DNA from: Neonectria sp. B-13
Taxonomy: Eukaryota; Ascomycota; Sordariomycetes; Hypocreales; Nectriaceae
Assembly (NCBI GenBank): GCA_002682825.1
Contig: NOKP01000008.1
Location: 1,165,595 to 1,229,594, forward strand
Direction of reading: 5' to 3'
Length of the DNA stretch: 64,000 nt
Program-made: the position numbers and the translations under genes
Shown: piece by piece, positions 42,531-54,564 of the stretch
Layout: every line of letters starts with the position of its first letter
Numbering within the stretch: the first letter of the stretch is position 1
Notes under the pieces: model-generated
Told to the model about the DNA's origin: nothing
What the model saw: only the letters and a program-made list of their open reading frames with translations
Databases searched by the model: none

Positions 42531-44967
42531 GAATTCGATACTAGTGGTGACGATACTATTTGGCTCACAGCACTTGCGCATGGCTTGGGCTCCTTATGAG
42601 AGGGTATGATTTTGCTTCGAGACGGATACTATGGTTCGCATCAAGACTAGGGCCCCGCAGGCACACATCAAGGACGGCACGGCACGGCGCGACGGAGACT
42701 CTTGGTAGACGGCATGAAGTCAGCGACATGGGACATGGGCATACGAATACAATATATGGGACGGGAATGTGATAGAGCGCGTACATGGCTGGTTTTCGAT
42801 TCGATTTGTGGAAGGATGCGTTTTTGTCGGCTACACATACGACGGATGATGAACAGAGATGACTCGTTAAGCCTCGGACACTTAGACACAACGGCCCTGT
42901 TGTCGGAGTTGTCCACGGGAAGATATCCGAATACGACCAAGGCCTGGTCCCGAGCACCCAAGATTGTGGGTTGGCGGGATCTGTCTTGACCCCATACCCA
43001 CAGAAACCCATCTCACCCCGCTCGATCATCCCACCAGGTTCTCAGCCTTTCCGTGAATCCCGACATTTCCTAGTGCATTATCGCCGACCCTCGGCGACTC
43101 GCCTTATCCACTTGTACGGAAGGATGGAGACTCCCACGTGTGTGTTCCTGGAAGACACGAGTAGATGAGCCTCGGAATGCAAAAGGATGCAGGCTTTTCC
43201 TCGTGAAGTGCGGAGGTGAAGGCAAGTGGTTCGTACGATGGACAGCGGGTGCGTCTCGTGGGCAGCGAAGACGTTGCCTTGTTGGGAGGCTGAGGGTGGG
43301 TGGTAAACGGTGATGGTGGTGGGACGGGATTTAGAGGGACATAGAAACACAAAAGAGAGCATAGAGTTGGCGCCAGGGCAAGCAGCGTAAGGCTCAGACG
43401 AAGAAACTGCCGAAAGAGTCTAGACGGGAGGAGGGGATCCGGTAGTTAGCGCGGGGTTCCATTATAGGATGAGGAAGCACGAAGAGTCGCGAGTATTGCT
43501 CAGTTAGTCCAAAGTAAGATCAAGATGGGCTGACATCCACCTTTGAGCATGTCTGTGAGAAGTGCCGCTCGGGTCGGGACGAATGCACTATGTAGGTCTA
43601 TGTTTCTTGCTTGATCTTGGTACGGGATTCGTTTCCCTCGTGGACTTTTGACCTGCATGGCATGCAGATGGGCATACCCGTCAGCACGCGGGGGAAACGT
43701 CATTGTCTCTGGGGTTATGCGTCCCAATGAGAACCGGCCTCTATAAAAATGTACTACATCTTCCACGCAGATTTCCTTCTTGAGCGTGCCGTTGTCGAAA
43801 TCGTCTTCACCGCAATTTCCAATGTTTCCGTCCTTGACTTTAACTAGTAGGACTGTCTTTACCCCGGATTTCTTCGGTGGTCCGTGGCACCGTGGACTGC
43901 GTGGAGTGGGTTGGGGAAGGAACCACCCTGCGCCCTGGCCCGCCTGTTGTGTATGCCGAACATGGCAAGCGCAAGCGCGTTGGCAACTCACCTCCACAAA
44001 TGACAATCTAGAGGGAAGGCGCGAGGCAAGGGCCAGGTGCATTACTACCTTACTCAGCCCTCTGGATAGGATAGATGTTGGCATGGATGCTTTTCCTCCA
44101 AAAACCCACTCACCCACTTCCACTCACCCGCCCACACACACCATCTCTCTTCTCTTCCTTCAAGCTTCGTCCAGCTGATCGTCGCGCCCTCCACCATGCC
44201 TCGACGAGTGACGCCGCCCGCCCTCCCTCCACGAGCATCGTCAGCAACTCCCAAAGCGGCCATGATGTGCGCTCTCTCGCGCTCTGTCGCTCTCTCTCGC
44301 ACCACGCCCTAGCATCTCTCTCCACCGCTGCCGAGGCCAAAGCCAAACTCCCCCTCCTCCAACCGCCCACGCTCCAGCAAATGCCAGCCTCAGCATCCGT
44401 CTTAACATGTGCTTCAGCCTTCTTCCGGCCCCGCCGTTGAAGCTGTTTGACCCCGTGGGGAAGCCCCGCCGCGGGCCCGGGGGCCACTGTCGGGCTTGGG
44501 ACTTGTTTGGGGCTCCATGCCCCGACTGAGGCGTCTTCTGCCTCTGCTGACTGAACGCGGCCACGGTCGTGGTTTCCCATTTCGACCCTCCGGATCCTAC
44601 GGGAACTGTCCGAAGAGCCATGGCGGTGGACTTATTGGGATTGAGATAACGCGGGGAAGTGCTTGGGTTGAGGGGAACTCTTGTGATAACGGCCTGAGTT
44701 ATACGACGATGCGGTGATGGAGACTACGACCAGGTCATGAAAACAAGGTATTCAAATTGGGCCCGTTTCCCTTCCCAAGAAACCCTTCGGAATGTATCGT
44801 CAACAGTCTCATCGCTCTCTCTGCCGCCCATCTCCCCTCTCAGCAGTTGAACTGCCCCTCACTTACACGGTGACTCGGTCGTGGTGTTACTTAATTGTCA
44901 ACTCGTCACTTCCCTCTCTTCTATCTACCTTGAGTCCGTCTTAGGACTGCTTCTCCTCACCTTCAAG
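42531..44967. other. Intergenic region with one weak ORF
   Basis: 2.4 kb between two rightward genes. A minus-strand frame at 43500-44123 (207 codons) contains a 48-bp segment with GTGAGT donor and CAG acceptor that could be an in-frame intron, but it overlaps an open frame on the other strand and has no recognisable domain. The final ~150 bases before 44968 are pyrimidine-rich and probably the esterase promoter and leader. Confidence 0.45.
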
Positions 44968-46698
44968 ATGAAGTCTCACGGTCTCTTCTTCGGTCTAAGC
45001 CTTGTCGCTCGGGTTCTTGCCGCCCCGGCTGCAGTCCCCGTTGCTGACCCTGAAGCCGACGGGACTATTCAGGAGCGTGCCGCCAAAGTCACCGTTTCTG
45101 TGCCCTCCGGTACCGTCGTCGGCTCCAGTCTCCTTGGTGTCGAGTCATTCAGGGGCATCCCCTTCGCCGACCCTCCCACGGGCTCTCTACGTCTCAAACC
45201 GCCCAAGAAGCTTTCTAAAAGCCTTGGCACCTTTGATGCCACAGACCTTATTGGTCCTTCTTGCCCTCAGATGTTCATCTCAACAGGAGCTGGGGACATC
45301 ATCACTGAGTTTCTAGCCGACTTTTTGAGTATCCCGTTGCTCCAGGTAGTCACCGGACAGGAGGATTGCCTGACCATTACCGTCCAGCGGCCTGCAGGCA
45401 CCAAGGCAGGCGATGACTTGCCAGTGCTCTTTTGGATCTTTGGTGGTGGCTTCGAGCTAGGGAGTGTCTCCATGTACGATGGCAGCAGCTTGCTCGGTAC
45501 CGGCATTGATCAGGACCAGCCCTTCGTCTTCGTGGCTGTCAACTACCGTGTTGCCGGTTTCGGTTTCATGCCTGGTGCCGAGATCCTCGCAGACGGCAGC
45601 GCGAACCTGGGGCTCTTGGACCAGCGTATGGGACTCGAGTGGGTTGCCGACAACATTGAGTCCTTTGGTGGTGATCCGGACAAGGTCACCATCTGGGGCG
45701 AATCTGCTGGTGCCATCTCTGTTGTCGACCAGATGGTTCTCTACGGTGGTGATGCCGATTACAACGGAAAACCACTGTTCCGGGGTGCCATCATGAACTC
45801 GGGAAGCGTCGTTCCTGCAGGCCCTGTGGATGGCCCCAAAGGTCAGGAGATTTACGACACTGTCGTCAAGAACGCCGGTTGCTCTGCTGCCTCCGACACG
45901 CTCGAGTGTCTCCGTGATCTAGACTATGAGGACTTCCTCGAGGCCGCCAACTCCGTTCCAGGAATCCTATCTTATAATGCACTAGCCCTGTCCTACCTGC
46001 CTCGACCAGACGGCAAGGTGCTTCCTGATAGCCCAGAGGTTCTCATAAAGACTGGCCAGTACCACGCGGTTCCCATGATTAACGGCGACCAAGAAGATGA
46101 AGGGACGTTGTTCGCGCTTTTCCAGCCGGACTTGACCACCACCAGTCGCCTCGTCAGCTACCTCCAGGAGTACTTCTTTGACGACGCCACAACAGCCGAA
46201 CTCACCACGTTCGTCAACACCTATCCCACGGCCCTCAGCGCCGGCAGCCCCTTCCGCACCGGCATCTTCAACGAAATCTACCCGGGCTTCAAGCGCCGCG
46301 CCGCCATCTTTGGCGACCTCGTATTCACCCTCACCCGGCGCCTGTTCCTCCAGAACGCCGCCGACGTGAACCCCGACGTGCCCTCGTGGTCCTACCTGGC
46401 CAGCTACGACTACGGCACCCCGCTCCTGGGCACCCTGCACGGCTCCGATATCCTCCAGGTCATCTTCGGCCTCGTGCCCAACAACGCCATGCGCAGCATC
46501 CGCACCTACTACTTCAACTTCCTGTACAACCTCGATCCTAACGAAGGCGTCACCAAGTACGCCACTTGGCCGGAGTGGAAGGACAGCAAGGAGCTCATGT
46601 GGTTCAAGTCGGCCAATGGAAACGACATCTTGGATGATGATTTCAGAACGACCTCGTATAGTTGGATTGCGAATAATGTGGATATTTTACACATATAG
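44968..46698 (+). CDS. Secreted type-B carboxylesterase/lipase
   Basis: A single exon of 576 residues. Residues 1-18 are a signal peptide (MKSHGLFFGLSLVARVLA), possibly followed by a short propeptide. The alpha/beta-hydrolase fold of the carboxylesterase B family is clear. It has FRGIPFADPP near 61-70, the EDCLTI segment at 132-137, the oxyanion GGG at 159-161, and the nucleophile elbow GESAG at 244-248 (Ser246). The likely acid is Glu378 (DQEDEGT) and the likely catalytic histidine His491 (GTLHGSD). This branch includes Candida rugosa-type lipases and fungal cholesterol esterases. A secreted ester hydrolase acting on lipids or plant esters is the best call; the substrate is not determinable. 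The ATG at 44968 gives the signal peptide; the frame upstream has only a non-ATG start. Its stop is 272 bp from the convergent APE2 stop. Confidence 0.93.
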   Translation: MKSHGLFFGLSLVARVLAAPAAVPVADPEADGTIQERAAKVTVSVPSGTVVGSSLLGVESFRGIPFADPPTGSLRLKPPKKLSKSLGTFDATDLIGPSCPQMFISTGAGDIITEFLADFLSIPLLQVVTGQEDCLTITVQRPAGTKAGDDLPVLFWIFGGGFELGSVSMYDGSSLLGTGIDQDQPFVFVAVNYRVAGFGFMPGAEILADGSANLGLLDQRMGLEWVADNIESFGGDPDKVTIWGESAGAISVVDQMVLYGGDADYNGKPLFRGAIMNSGSVVPAGPVDGPKGQEIYDTVVKNAGCSAASDTLECLRDLDYEDFLEAANSVPGILSYNALALSYLPRPDGKVLPDSPEVLIKTGQYHAVPMINGDQEDEGTLFALFQPDLTTTSRLVSYLQEYFFDDATTAELTTFVNTYPTALSAGSPFRTGIFNEIYPGFKRRAAIFGDLVFTLTRRLFLQNAADVNPDVPSWSYLASYDYGTPLLGTLHGSDILQVIFGLVPNNAMRSIRTYYFNFLYNLDPNEGVTKYATWPEWKDSKELMWFKSANGNDILDDDFRTTSYSWIANNVDILHI

Positions 46699-46970
46699 GC
46701 AACATGTGTGTGTTGATGAAAAGGCGCGACCATGCCGGACTGTACATAGCTTGATTCTTGGATTTGATTCAAGAAGAGTAGGGGCTTAATTAGCTATTGT
46801 GATATGGGGCATGTAGCATCACGGGCTATCCCTTAACTTAAGTCGATTTCCACATATTCTTTCTTATTGTTACTACATTCGATATCCACCTTGATGGATA
46901 AATTATCTTACCACCACAGCCCACCAAGCTTTCGCTTTGGCAACACCTTCAAGCTCTATAATTTACACAG

Positions 46971-49718
46971 TCACAAGTATCCGTGGGTGCCCAGCCACTC
47001 CTTGAGGGCCGCAGAGTCACGGGTGCGATAGGCGGCCCGGCCGCGAATCTTATCGCCGACAGTGCCAAGGGTGCGGTCGAAGGCCTTGGTGTCCTTGTCC
47101 TTCATGAACTGGTCAATATCGTCAACAACAGCGAGGTCGGTGAAGCGGCTCAGACTGATGTTGATGTATCGGTCGACAACGACAGGGTTGCCGAGCTTGG
47201 CGATGACTGCATCCCAGTTGGCCTTCATGAACTCCCACTGGAGCGGGCGGCCAATGATGTTGGCGGACACTGAGGCGCCGAGCACGTGCATGTCGCCACT
47301 GGGGACGGCGTTGGAGGGAGGGGACTCGTTGAAGATGAAGGGGATAATCTCCGTCTTCAGGAGCTCGGCATCCTTGACGGTACCGAGGACGCCCAAGCAG
47401 AAGAGCTTGCCGTCGATGGACTTGGTGTTGACCCACTCCTTCTTGAGTACCTCAACAGTGCGTGCAGGCTCCTTGATCATGGCGGCGCGCCAGACGGCGG
47501 AACGCAGCGAGGGGTTGATGGCATTGGCCTCGGGGTCCTCAACCCAAGCGTTGAATCGCTTAAAAGCCTCCTCAACGACACTGTTCAAGTTAGTGATTGT
47601 TCTTGGAACGGAAATGTGTATGAATCTTACGCAGGGTGCCCACAGGCCACAGCGTTGCCAATAAGCTCCTTTCGGAGAATGGCAGTAAGGTAATCCTCGT
47701 TCTCAGGGAACTCCCAGCCAACCTCCTTGACCTTTTCGTCAATGAGCTTGAGCGTGAACTGGTCCAGACCCTTCTTTAGGGCTTCGTCCTCGTTAAAAAC
47801 GGACTTGACTCCGGCAATAGAGTCGAGAACCTGGCGCCAGACCAGGGTGTGGGTCTCCTTACCGAAGCCCTGGAGGAAGGTAAGCAGAGCAGGAGTAGTG
47901 CCGTTGCCGGCAAAAGCAAGATCGGCAGTGGAACCGATGATGGAGATCTTGTCCTCGGTGGTGAGCTTGTCAAGCTGGTTGCTCAGCTTAGCCAGTCGCT
48001 CAGGGGGGTAATTGACACGGTAGAAGCCGGTGGCACCGCTGTTAAGCTTGTAGAAATCGTCGTCGATACCGTGAATGGTGTCCTCCTTGCTGGTTAGGGA
48101 TAGGGAGGCAATGCCAGCCTCACCCTTCTTGCCCTCAAGACCCAGGGGCACCCACCAGGTGGTGGTGTCGTCCTCGGGCTTCACATCGCCGGTCGACAGG
48201 AATCGAGACTGCTTGATGGAAATCTGGCCGGGCTGCTCGGAGACCGTCACAACGGGGTGGCCAATCTTGGAGATCCAGGGGTGCATAAGCTTGTCAATAT
48301 CCTTGCCCGAGGCCTCGCTGAGGGCGGACCACAAAGCGGTGGTCTTGGCATTTCCGTAGGCGTGGGCCTTGAGGTAGCTGGAGACACCCTTGAGGAAAGT
48401 CTCGACGCCGAGGTGGTTGGCAAGCATGCGGATGGCGGAGCATCCCTTGAGGTAGCTGATGGAGTCGAAGATCTGGTTGACTTCGAGAGCATCGCGAACG
48501 GGAACGTGAATGGGGTGGCTAGCGCGAATGCCGTCAAGGCGGAAGGCGGCCTCCATGCCCTCGTTGACGAACTGAGACCAAACCTGCCAGTCGGGATGGA
48601 GGTGGTCAACTGCGTGCCAGCCGACCCAAGTAGCGAAGCCCTCGTTGAGCCAGAGCTCATCCCACCAGTCCATAGTGACGAGGTTACCGAACCACTGGTG
48701 AGCCAGCTCGTGGGCGACGACATAGGCGACAGAGTTCTTGAATCGGGGGTCAGAGGACTTCTCATCGTACAGGACCTGGGTAGTGCGGTAGGTGACTAGA
48801 CCCCAGTTCTCCATGGCTCCATGAGTGAATTCGTGGACAGCAAGGAGATCGGACTTGGGAAGAGGGTAGTCAATGTCGAAGATTTCGGAGAAGAAGTCAA
48901 TGATCTTGGGGGCGTGCTGAAGAGCCCAATCACCCTGCTCCTTGAGGCCGCGAGTGGTGTAGACACGAACGGGGATCTGCTTGCCGTTGTACTTGCGATC
49001 GGTAAAAGCCTCGATGTACTCAAAGTCGCCAATGGCCCAGGCGAGCAGGTAGGTGCTCATGATGGGAGAGGTCTCGAAGGCAACGACTTGCCACCCATCC
49101 TTGGAAGCACGGGTCTCCTTGACGGGCATGTTGCTGAGGGCGACTTGGTCATCGGGGATCTCAACCTCAACGTCGAAGGTGGCCTTTAGGTTGGGTTCGT
49201 CGAAGCAGGGAAAAGCACGGCGAGCATCGCAAGCCTCGAATTGTGTGCTGAGCATGTAGTGCCACTCCTCGTCGCGGGGAACGGAGGGGGCAGGTGTCTC
49301 AGTGGGCTTGTACTTGCTGCGGTAGAAACCGGACATCTCATTGTTCATGATACCCTCGAAAGTGATGGTGATGGCGGCTTTGCTGGCAACAGGCACCTCC
49401 TCGTCGAAGACGATGGTGGCGCGCTGATCCTTCTCATTGTATGTGATGGTGGAGGACTCGAGAGTCTTGGAGTCGACGGTGACCTTGGCGTGGGAGAGCT
49501 TGAGTTCGAGAGCATTGATGACGATTTCCTTGGTGGGCTTGACGATTTCGGCGTCGATGCTGTGGAGGGGTAAGTTTCAAGAGGAGGGGATGGATTGACT
49601 TGAGGTGTACATACGTGACGGTACCCTGGTAAGTCCAGTTCTTGAACTCGAGGTCCTTCAGGGACAACAAGTAGTGAGTGGGCTTGACATTATCGGGGAG
49701 GACGTCACGGTCATCCAT
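46971..49718 (-). CDS. APE2: M1-family zinc aminopeptidase (APE2/AAP1 type)
   Basis: Exons 49718-49615, 49559-47631 and 47580-46971 join in frame with introns of 55 and 50 bp (GTATGT and GTAAGA donors, CAG acceptors), giving 880 residues. The N-terminal beta domain begins RDVLPDNVKPTHY. The exopeptidase motif GAMEN is at 282-286. The zinc site is HELAH at 318-322 with the third ligand Glu341 in LNEGFA. The C-terminal ERAP1-like helical domain runs to LGTHGYL. The enzyme removes N-terminal residues from peptides; yeast Ape2 and Aap1 act on leucine-, arginine- or lysine-type substrates in cytosol and other compartments. The ATG at 49718 gives the short cytosolic form. An acceptor-like CAG just upstream suggests an additional 5' exon (see 50095-50405). 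Confidence 0.94.
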
Positions 49719-50094
49719 CTTGAGGTTGCGGGCAAGTCTGGCCTGGTGGGAGCAGAAGCGGCGGGGAATGTGGGGGAGAAGACTGATGAAGTTCCCGAGG
49801 TCAGTCGAGCGTCAGAGGCAGTGTTTTTAGAGTCTCGCAGCTCCAGGCAGACGAGACGGACGATGAAGAAGAGGAGTTATATGGAAAGCAGTGACAAGTA
49901 GAAGGTGGATTGTGACGTGATAAGAAGCTGGGTGGGAGCTGAGGTAAGGGAGGAGTAATAGGGCCCACCGCGGGGTCAACGGTCCAACAGCATTGGCAAA
50001 AGTTCCCAATGAGAAGCTGCGACCAAGCTGCCTGCCCCACAGTAGCACCTCCGGCACACGGAAGGCGGAAGACGGGAACGGCGCTAAAACGTAC

Positions 50095-50405
50095 CTCCGA
50101 GCACCGATCGCAACCGGCTTCGTCCTCCGGGGTTCTGCGAACGACCAGGACAGAGACGAAGGCGAGGAGTTGATTCCCACAGCAGCCGTTGTCGCAAAGC
50201 CTCTGCTGATACTGTTGATTCCGTTGTTTGTTCTGTTGTTGAAACTGCCCATCGACGACGACGCTGAAAACGCAACCGCTGGCAGTACGAATACTCCCCC
50301 ACGGGCTAGCCTCGCCTCGCATCGGGAAACTGGCAGGCCACTGGTGCTCCACTGGCGCTCCAGCTGCCGCATCAGGCACCGCGACCACGACGAAGAGGAC
50401 GACAT
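50095..50405 (-). CDS. Candidate upstream exon of APE2 encoding a mitochondrial-type presequence
   Basis: The minus-strand ATG at 50405 opens a frame beginning MSSSSSWSRCLMRQLE, rich in Ser and Arg with few acids and later SRGFATTAAVG, as in matrix-targeting sequences. It reaches a GTACGT donor at 50094. Splicing to the AG at 49739-49738 (exon from 49737) continues in frame through LARNLK into the APE2 start, giving about 990 residues. An alternative ATG at 50388 in another frame would also be in frame using the AG five bases earlier, but its N-terminus is not presequence-like. Yeast APE2 carries an N-terminal extension with presequence character, which makes this plausible. It is unproven. 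Confidence 0.4.
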
Positions 50406-52365
50406 TTTGACGGCACTGCCCCCGTTTGGCGGTCGCAATCAGGCAGGTCCTGGCCCGTTTGGCTTGCGTCGAAAGGGTTCAATGGGTCCTGAGGGTCTTT
50501 TTGTTCGGTCCTTAACCCACTTGAATCCCCATCGAGGGCACCTTTGTAGTGTAGTTGTCCTGGTCGACAGGCGCTGGCGAGACGAGGGCTTGCGAAAATT
50601 CTTTGGTTGTCCGGGGCTGAGGCTCAAAGCCGCGGCTCCCGTCGTTGACCGGCGACAAGCGAGGGAGACCCGTGTGAATTGTGTATCAACACTGTACAAT
50701 GCACGGTACGTCATACGAGCTCGCCTCTTAACATTGCAATCACAAGCCATCCAAGGGAAATCTTAGGTAAAGGTCGAAGTTGGTTAATGAGGATCTTTTG
50801 ATTTCTGCGAGGAATTCGCGCAATTTCGTATCATCATATGATACTGACACAACACTTCATGTACCACCCATGTGTCAGTAGCATTCTTCTCAATTTGACT
50901 ACCCTAGAGACCCGACGACATGCTAGCAGAGCGCGATGCATATGGAATTGACCGATCGACCGAGATGATGTAAGCATTAACTGTAGATTATGTCTTTTAT
51001 AATTGATTAGCGATTTCTTGACTGTCGGCTTGATATAGCAAGTCGGCCAACTTCATTTATCACTTACAGAAGGTTCGCCAAAGAATGCTGGCGTCCCCAG
51101 TTTCCAACTAGTTCGAAACTCAACGCCGAGATTAAGACGGATGCTTTGCAACCTGTGTCCCTGGTCTGTTCCTACAACACTAGCAGAGAATTATTCGAGA
51201 TACCAGATAGGAGATCAGATAATCAGAGGTCATGTCTGCGGCTCGTTGAAAACTAGTGCTGGGGACACACACAAGAAGCGATCAAGCAAACGTGGAATTG
51301 TGAAGGTCAGAATCATTTACACTGGTCTGGTGCAGCGCGAGCACTGTACTTGGAAGCGCAGAGCTAGCGGTGTATTATTCACACTGGGCCCAAATCCTCT
51401 CATTCATCAAATGCACAAGAAAAGCCGCCCTTTCGAGCAATTAAGGTGTTAAGTCTGCCTCTTCAAGGTCTTCGTGATACCGTATTCCTGTGGCCGTTGA
51501 ATGTGCTGTATCCAAGCCCTTAATACTGCATCCTCAAAGACCAAGGTCTCTCTATCATTCTCAACCCCTAACCCCAAGACCCTCAACCATATAATCATCG
51601 TCATGTTAAGCCTGCCCTCATGCAATCCCTTCTGGGGGCAAGGAACTCTGGGATTCAAGGAAATGAACCCACAAGGCTTATAGTAGTTGATGCTGTGGTT
51701 TTAAAGACCTAAGAAGGGAACTAAGATGGACAACGTATTTGAGTTCAGCACTGATCAAGTGTAAGGGGGACGAGCACAGCAGTTCGAAGGGAGAGTATTT
51801 AGGGAGAAACGCTCGAATTAGCGTCTCCAACGGCCCTTGGGCAACGTTGCTGTGCGTGCTAGGATGTTCCCAATATCCGGGGGAGACACAGCCGGCCGAG
51901 TCTCCGCCCGGCTAAATGCGCCTCTGCTGCAGCCACTGGACAACATGGCAGAGCCCCAGGCCTGGGCGGCCGACTGGATTGGCTGGCTGGACGAAGCAAG
52001 ATGCAGAACAGGGTAGTGGCGCATTAACTGCCCGAGGGCCCCCTGGCGATGATGAGTGAGGCGTCGGGTTGATGCTGGCTCGGCCGCTTGCTATGTAGGA
52101 GAACGTGCGGGGAACAGAAGGCGGAATTGTACGAACACCCTCCGCAATATTCGGTTCCTGGAAAACGATATAGAGAATTTGTCATTCATGTGGTGTTTTC
52201 AACTTGAAAGCGTGGAGATCCAGAGTCTACGACTAGTCTAAGTACCTGTTACCCAACTTACCACCGATCGGGAGACGAGCATGGAACAACCCTCATCGCC
52301 ACAAAGACGGCCCACCTCCATGCTTCATCCTCACGGCCAACAACCACGAATGCATGCAACCATAT

Positions 52366-52413
52366 ACACAATCCTAGACACAACCCTAGACACAATCCTA
52401 GACACAACCCCAG
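52366..52413. repeat. Four tandem copies of a 12-bp unit (ACACAAYCCTAG)
   Basis: The copies alternate AATCCTAG and AACCCTAG, and the fourth has CCCCAG. The unit is not the fungal telomere repeat. Confidence 0.85.
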
Positions 52414-52444
52414 ACATGACTCGAGTCAGACACCAAAGAAACAC

Positions 52445-52480
52445 CTGCATCTGCATCTGCATCCTCATCCTCATCCTCAT
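52445..52480. repeat. Adjacent (CTGCAT)3 and (CCTCAT)3 hexamer repeats
   Basis: Two short hexanucleotide arrays directly abut each other about 530 bp upstream of the transporter ATG. No function is apparent. Confidence 0.8.
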
Positions 52481-53010
52481 CAGCTGCTGATGACACCACA
52501 AGACCGACTCCCGACCACCGCCCCGCATCCAACAAAGCCAAACCGACAACCATCTCGGGGCATCATTACCTCGAATCAACAACCGCCCGAAGCCATCTCG
52601 CCAATCATTCTCTCCCGAAACGTTTCTTCCCCCGCGGCCCCGCCACCCTCTGCTCCGCTTCCCCCAGGTTTCTCCAACGAGTCGCATCTCGTCCGGCGAC
52701 TGGAGATGTGGAGACTCACCATGACGCTCTATTTCCCCATGGGGTTTCGTATGTTGCGGATCCGCCCTCGCGTGTAACCCAAGCACCTGCCGTCAAACCT
52801 CTAACGTCCTTGATTCCCTGTGACGGGCTTTGCTACGGTTAAATTGACCGAGAGAGTGCCCGAGCCTCGGGTTGATGTCGCCCGAGATGTTGTCTCTGGC
52901 ATTGGCCCTGCTTTCCTTTCAGATGCAATAACTAGGTGATTGCTCCCCCTTCGCATCGTCAGTCCTCGGCTCCCCTTGACGCCTCCTAGCTCCCGTTTCA
53001 GTCAGTCATC

Positions 53011-54564
53011 ATGGGTATCAAGCAATTTGCCAAGAAGCACTCTCTCAAGGTCTCTGACAAGCAGATCACCAAAGCCGCCGAGCTGACGCTGCGAGAGTCC
53101 ATCTGGCCCATCGCCCTCGTCACTACCCTTTTCTTTCTCTGGGGCTTCAGCTATGGCCTCCTTGATACCCTCAACAAGCATTTCCAGGTCACCCTGAACA
53201 TTACCCGTGCTCGGTCCGCAGGCCTACAAGCTGCTTACTTTGGGTGAGTCTACTTGAGCTGGCATCATTGTCGCCACAGCTGACCATGTTGCAGCGCCTA
53301 CCCGCTCGCCTCTTTAGGACATGCTGCTTGGATCCTCCGCCACTATTCATACAAAGCTGTCTTCATCTGGGGTCTCTCCCTCTATGCGATTGGCGCCCTG
53401 ATTGCTATTCCTTGCATCAAGGCCAAGTCCTTTGGAGGCTTCTGCGCCTCCATCTTCATCATCGGAAATGGGCTAGGCTCCCTCGAGACGGCGGCAAACC
53501 CTTTTATTACGAGTAAGTCTCCATAAGATGCCGTCTCTTGAAAAACATTTTCTAACTCTCCGCAGTTTGCGGTCCTCCACGATATGCAGAGATCCGAATC
53601 AACATGTCCCAAGCCTTCAACGGCATCGGGACCGTCATTGCCCCTGTGCTTGGCTCATACGTCTTCTTCAACTTTGATGACGAAAAAGCCCTAGCAAATG
53701 TGCAATGGGTCTACCTCTCCATCGCCGTCTTTGTTCTTCTCCTGGCAATCCTCTTCTTCTTCTCCACAATCCCCGAGATTACCGATGCAGGTGAGTTCAA
53801 TCCTGTCTAAATAGCTTCACACGAGTTACTAACCCGTGAAAGACATGGCTCTTCAGGCCCAGGAAACGCATGCGGATGCTGACGATAAGCCATTCATCAA
53901 ACAATACAAGCTGTTCCATGCCTCATTTGCACAGTTCTGCTACACCGGCGCTCAGGTAGCTATCGCGAGCTTCTTCATCAACTACGCAACCGAGACCCGC
54001 GACAACACGAGCGATGCCATGGGCTCCAAGCTGTTTGCTGGGGCCCAGGCAGGCTTCACCGTCGGTCGGTTCCTCGGTGTCCTCCTCATGAAATACATTA
54101 GGCCGCGATCGGTATTCTTGGTTTTCTTGACAATGTGCATTGTCTTTATCTCCCCTGCCATCACCGAGCGTCAGAACACAGGCATTTCGCTCCTGTACGT
54201 TGTCTTGTTCTTCGAGTCGATATGCTTCCCCACGATTGTGGCACTGGGAATGAGAGGTCTTGGACGACACACCAAGCGCGGGAGCGGCTTCATTGTTGCG
54301 GGAGTGGTCGGCGGCGCATGTGTGCCGCCTCTGACAGGCGTGGCATCTGACAATATGGGAACGGGCAAGGCTATGGTTGTTCCTCTTGTGTTTTTCGTGG
54401 CAGCTTGGACGTATCCAATTTGCGTCAACTTCGTGGGAAGCTACAAGAAGGTTGTTGACTCATTCCACGAGACGGAGATTGGTATTCGTGAACACACTCT
54501 CGATGAGGAGAAGGTCCAGGGAGGACTAGTGGAGGATGAGATGGCAAAGACACGATCCTCTTGA
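53011..54564 (+). CDS. MFS sugar transporter, FucP (fucose/glucose-galactose permease) family
   Basis: Exons 53011-53243, 53295-53512, 53566-53790 and 53843-54564 are joined by introns of 51-53 bp (donors GTGAGT, GTAAGT and GTGAGT), giving 465 residues. About 12 hydrophobic helices are visible. The first has FFLWGFSYGLLDTLNKHFQ, and helix 4 carries SLETAANPFIT, the ETAANP motif typical of FucP-type proton-coupled sugar symporters. The cytosolic N-terminus is basic and the C-terminal ~45 residues are hydrophilic and acidic. Fungal members are usually annotated as glucose/galactose or L-fucose permeases; the actual sugar is not known. The start at 53011 is the first ATG, 22 codons before the conserved helix-1 lead-in. 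Confidence 0.92.

Larger units (their letters stand above)
49719..53010. other. Divergent intergenic region
   Basis: 3.3 kb between APE2 (leftward) and the sugar transporter (rightward). The APE2-proximal part may hold an alternative 5' exon. Around 51840-52080 a GC-rich block includes CCGGGG-type sequences compatible with carbon-catabolite repressor sites. Simple repeats lie at 52366-52413 and 52445-52480. Other short frames were not convincing. Confidence 0.5.

Noticed and set aside
49993..50766. 257-codon plus-strand frame upstream of APE2
   Set aside because: Composition is not protein-like, and it lies opposite the candidate APE2 presequence exon, whose reverse complement explains the open frame.
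52366..52413. CCCTAG-containing repeat as an internal telomere tract
   Set aside because: Fungal telomeres are CCCTAA/TTAGGG; this unit is a 12-mer with CCTAG and only four copies, so it is an ordinary minisatellite.
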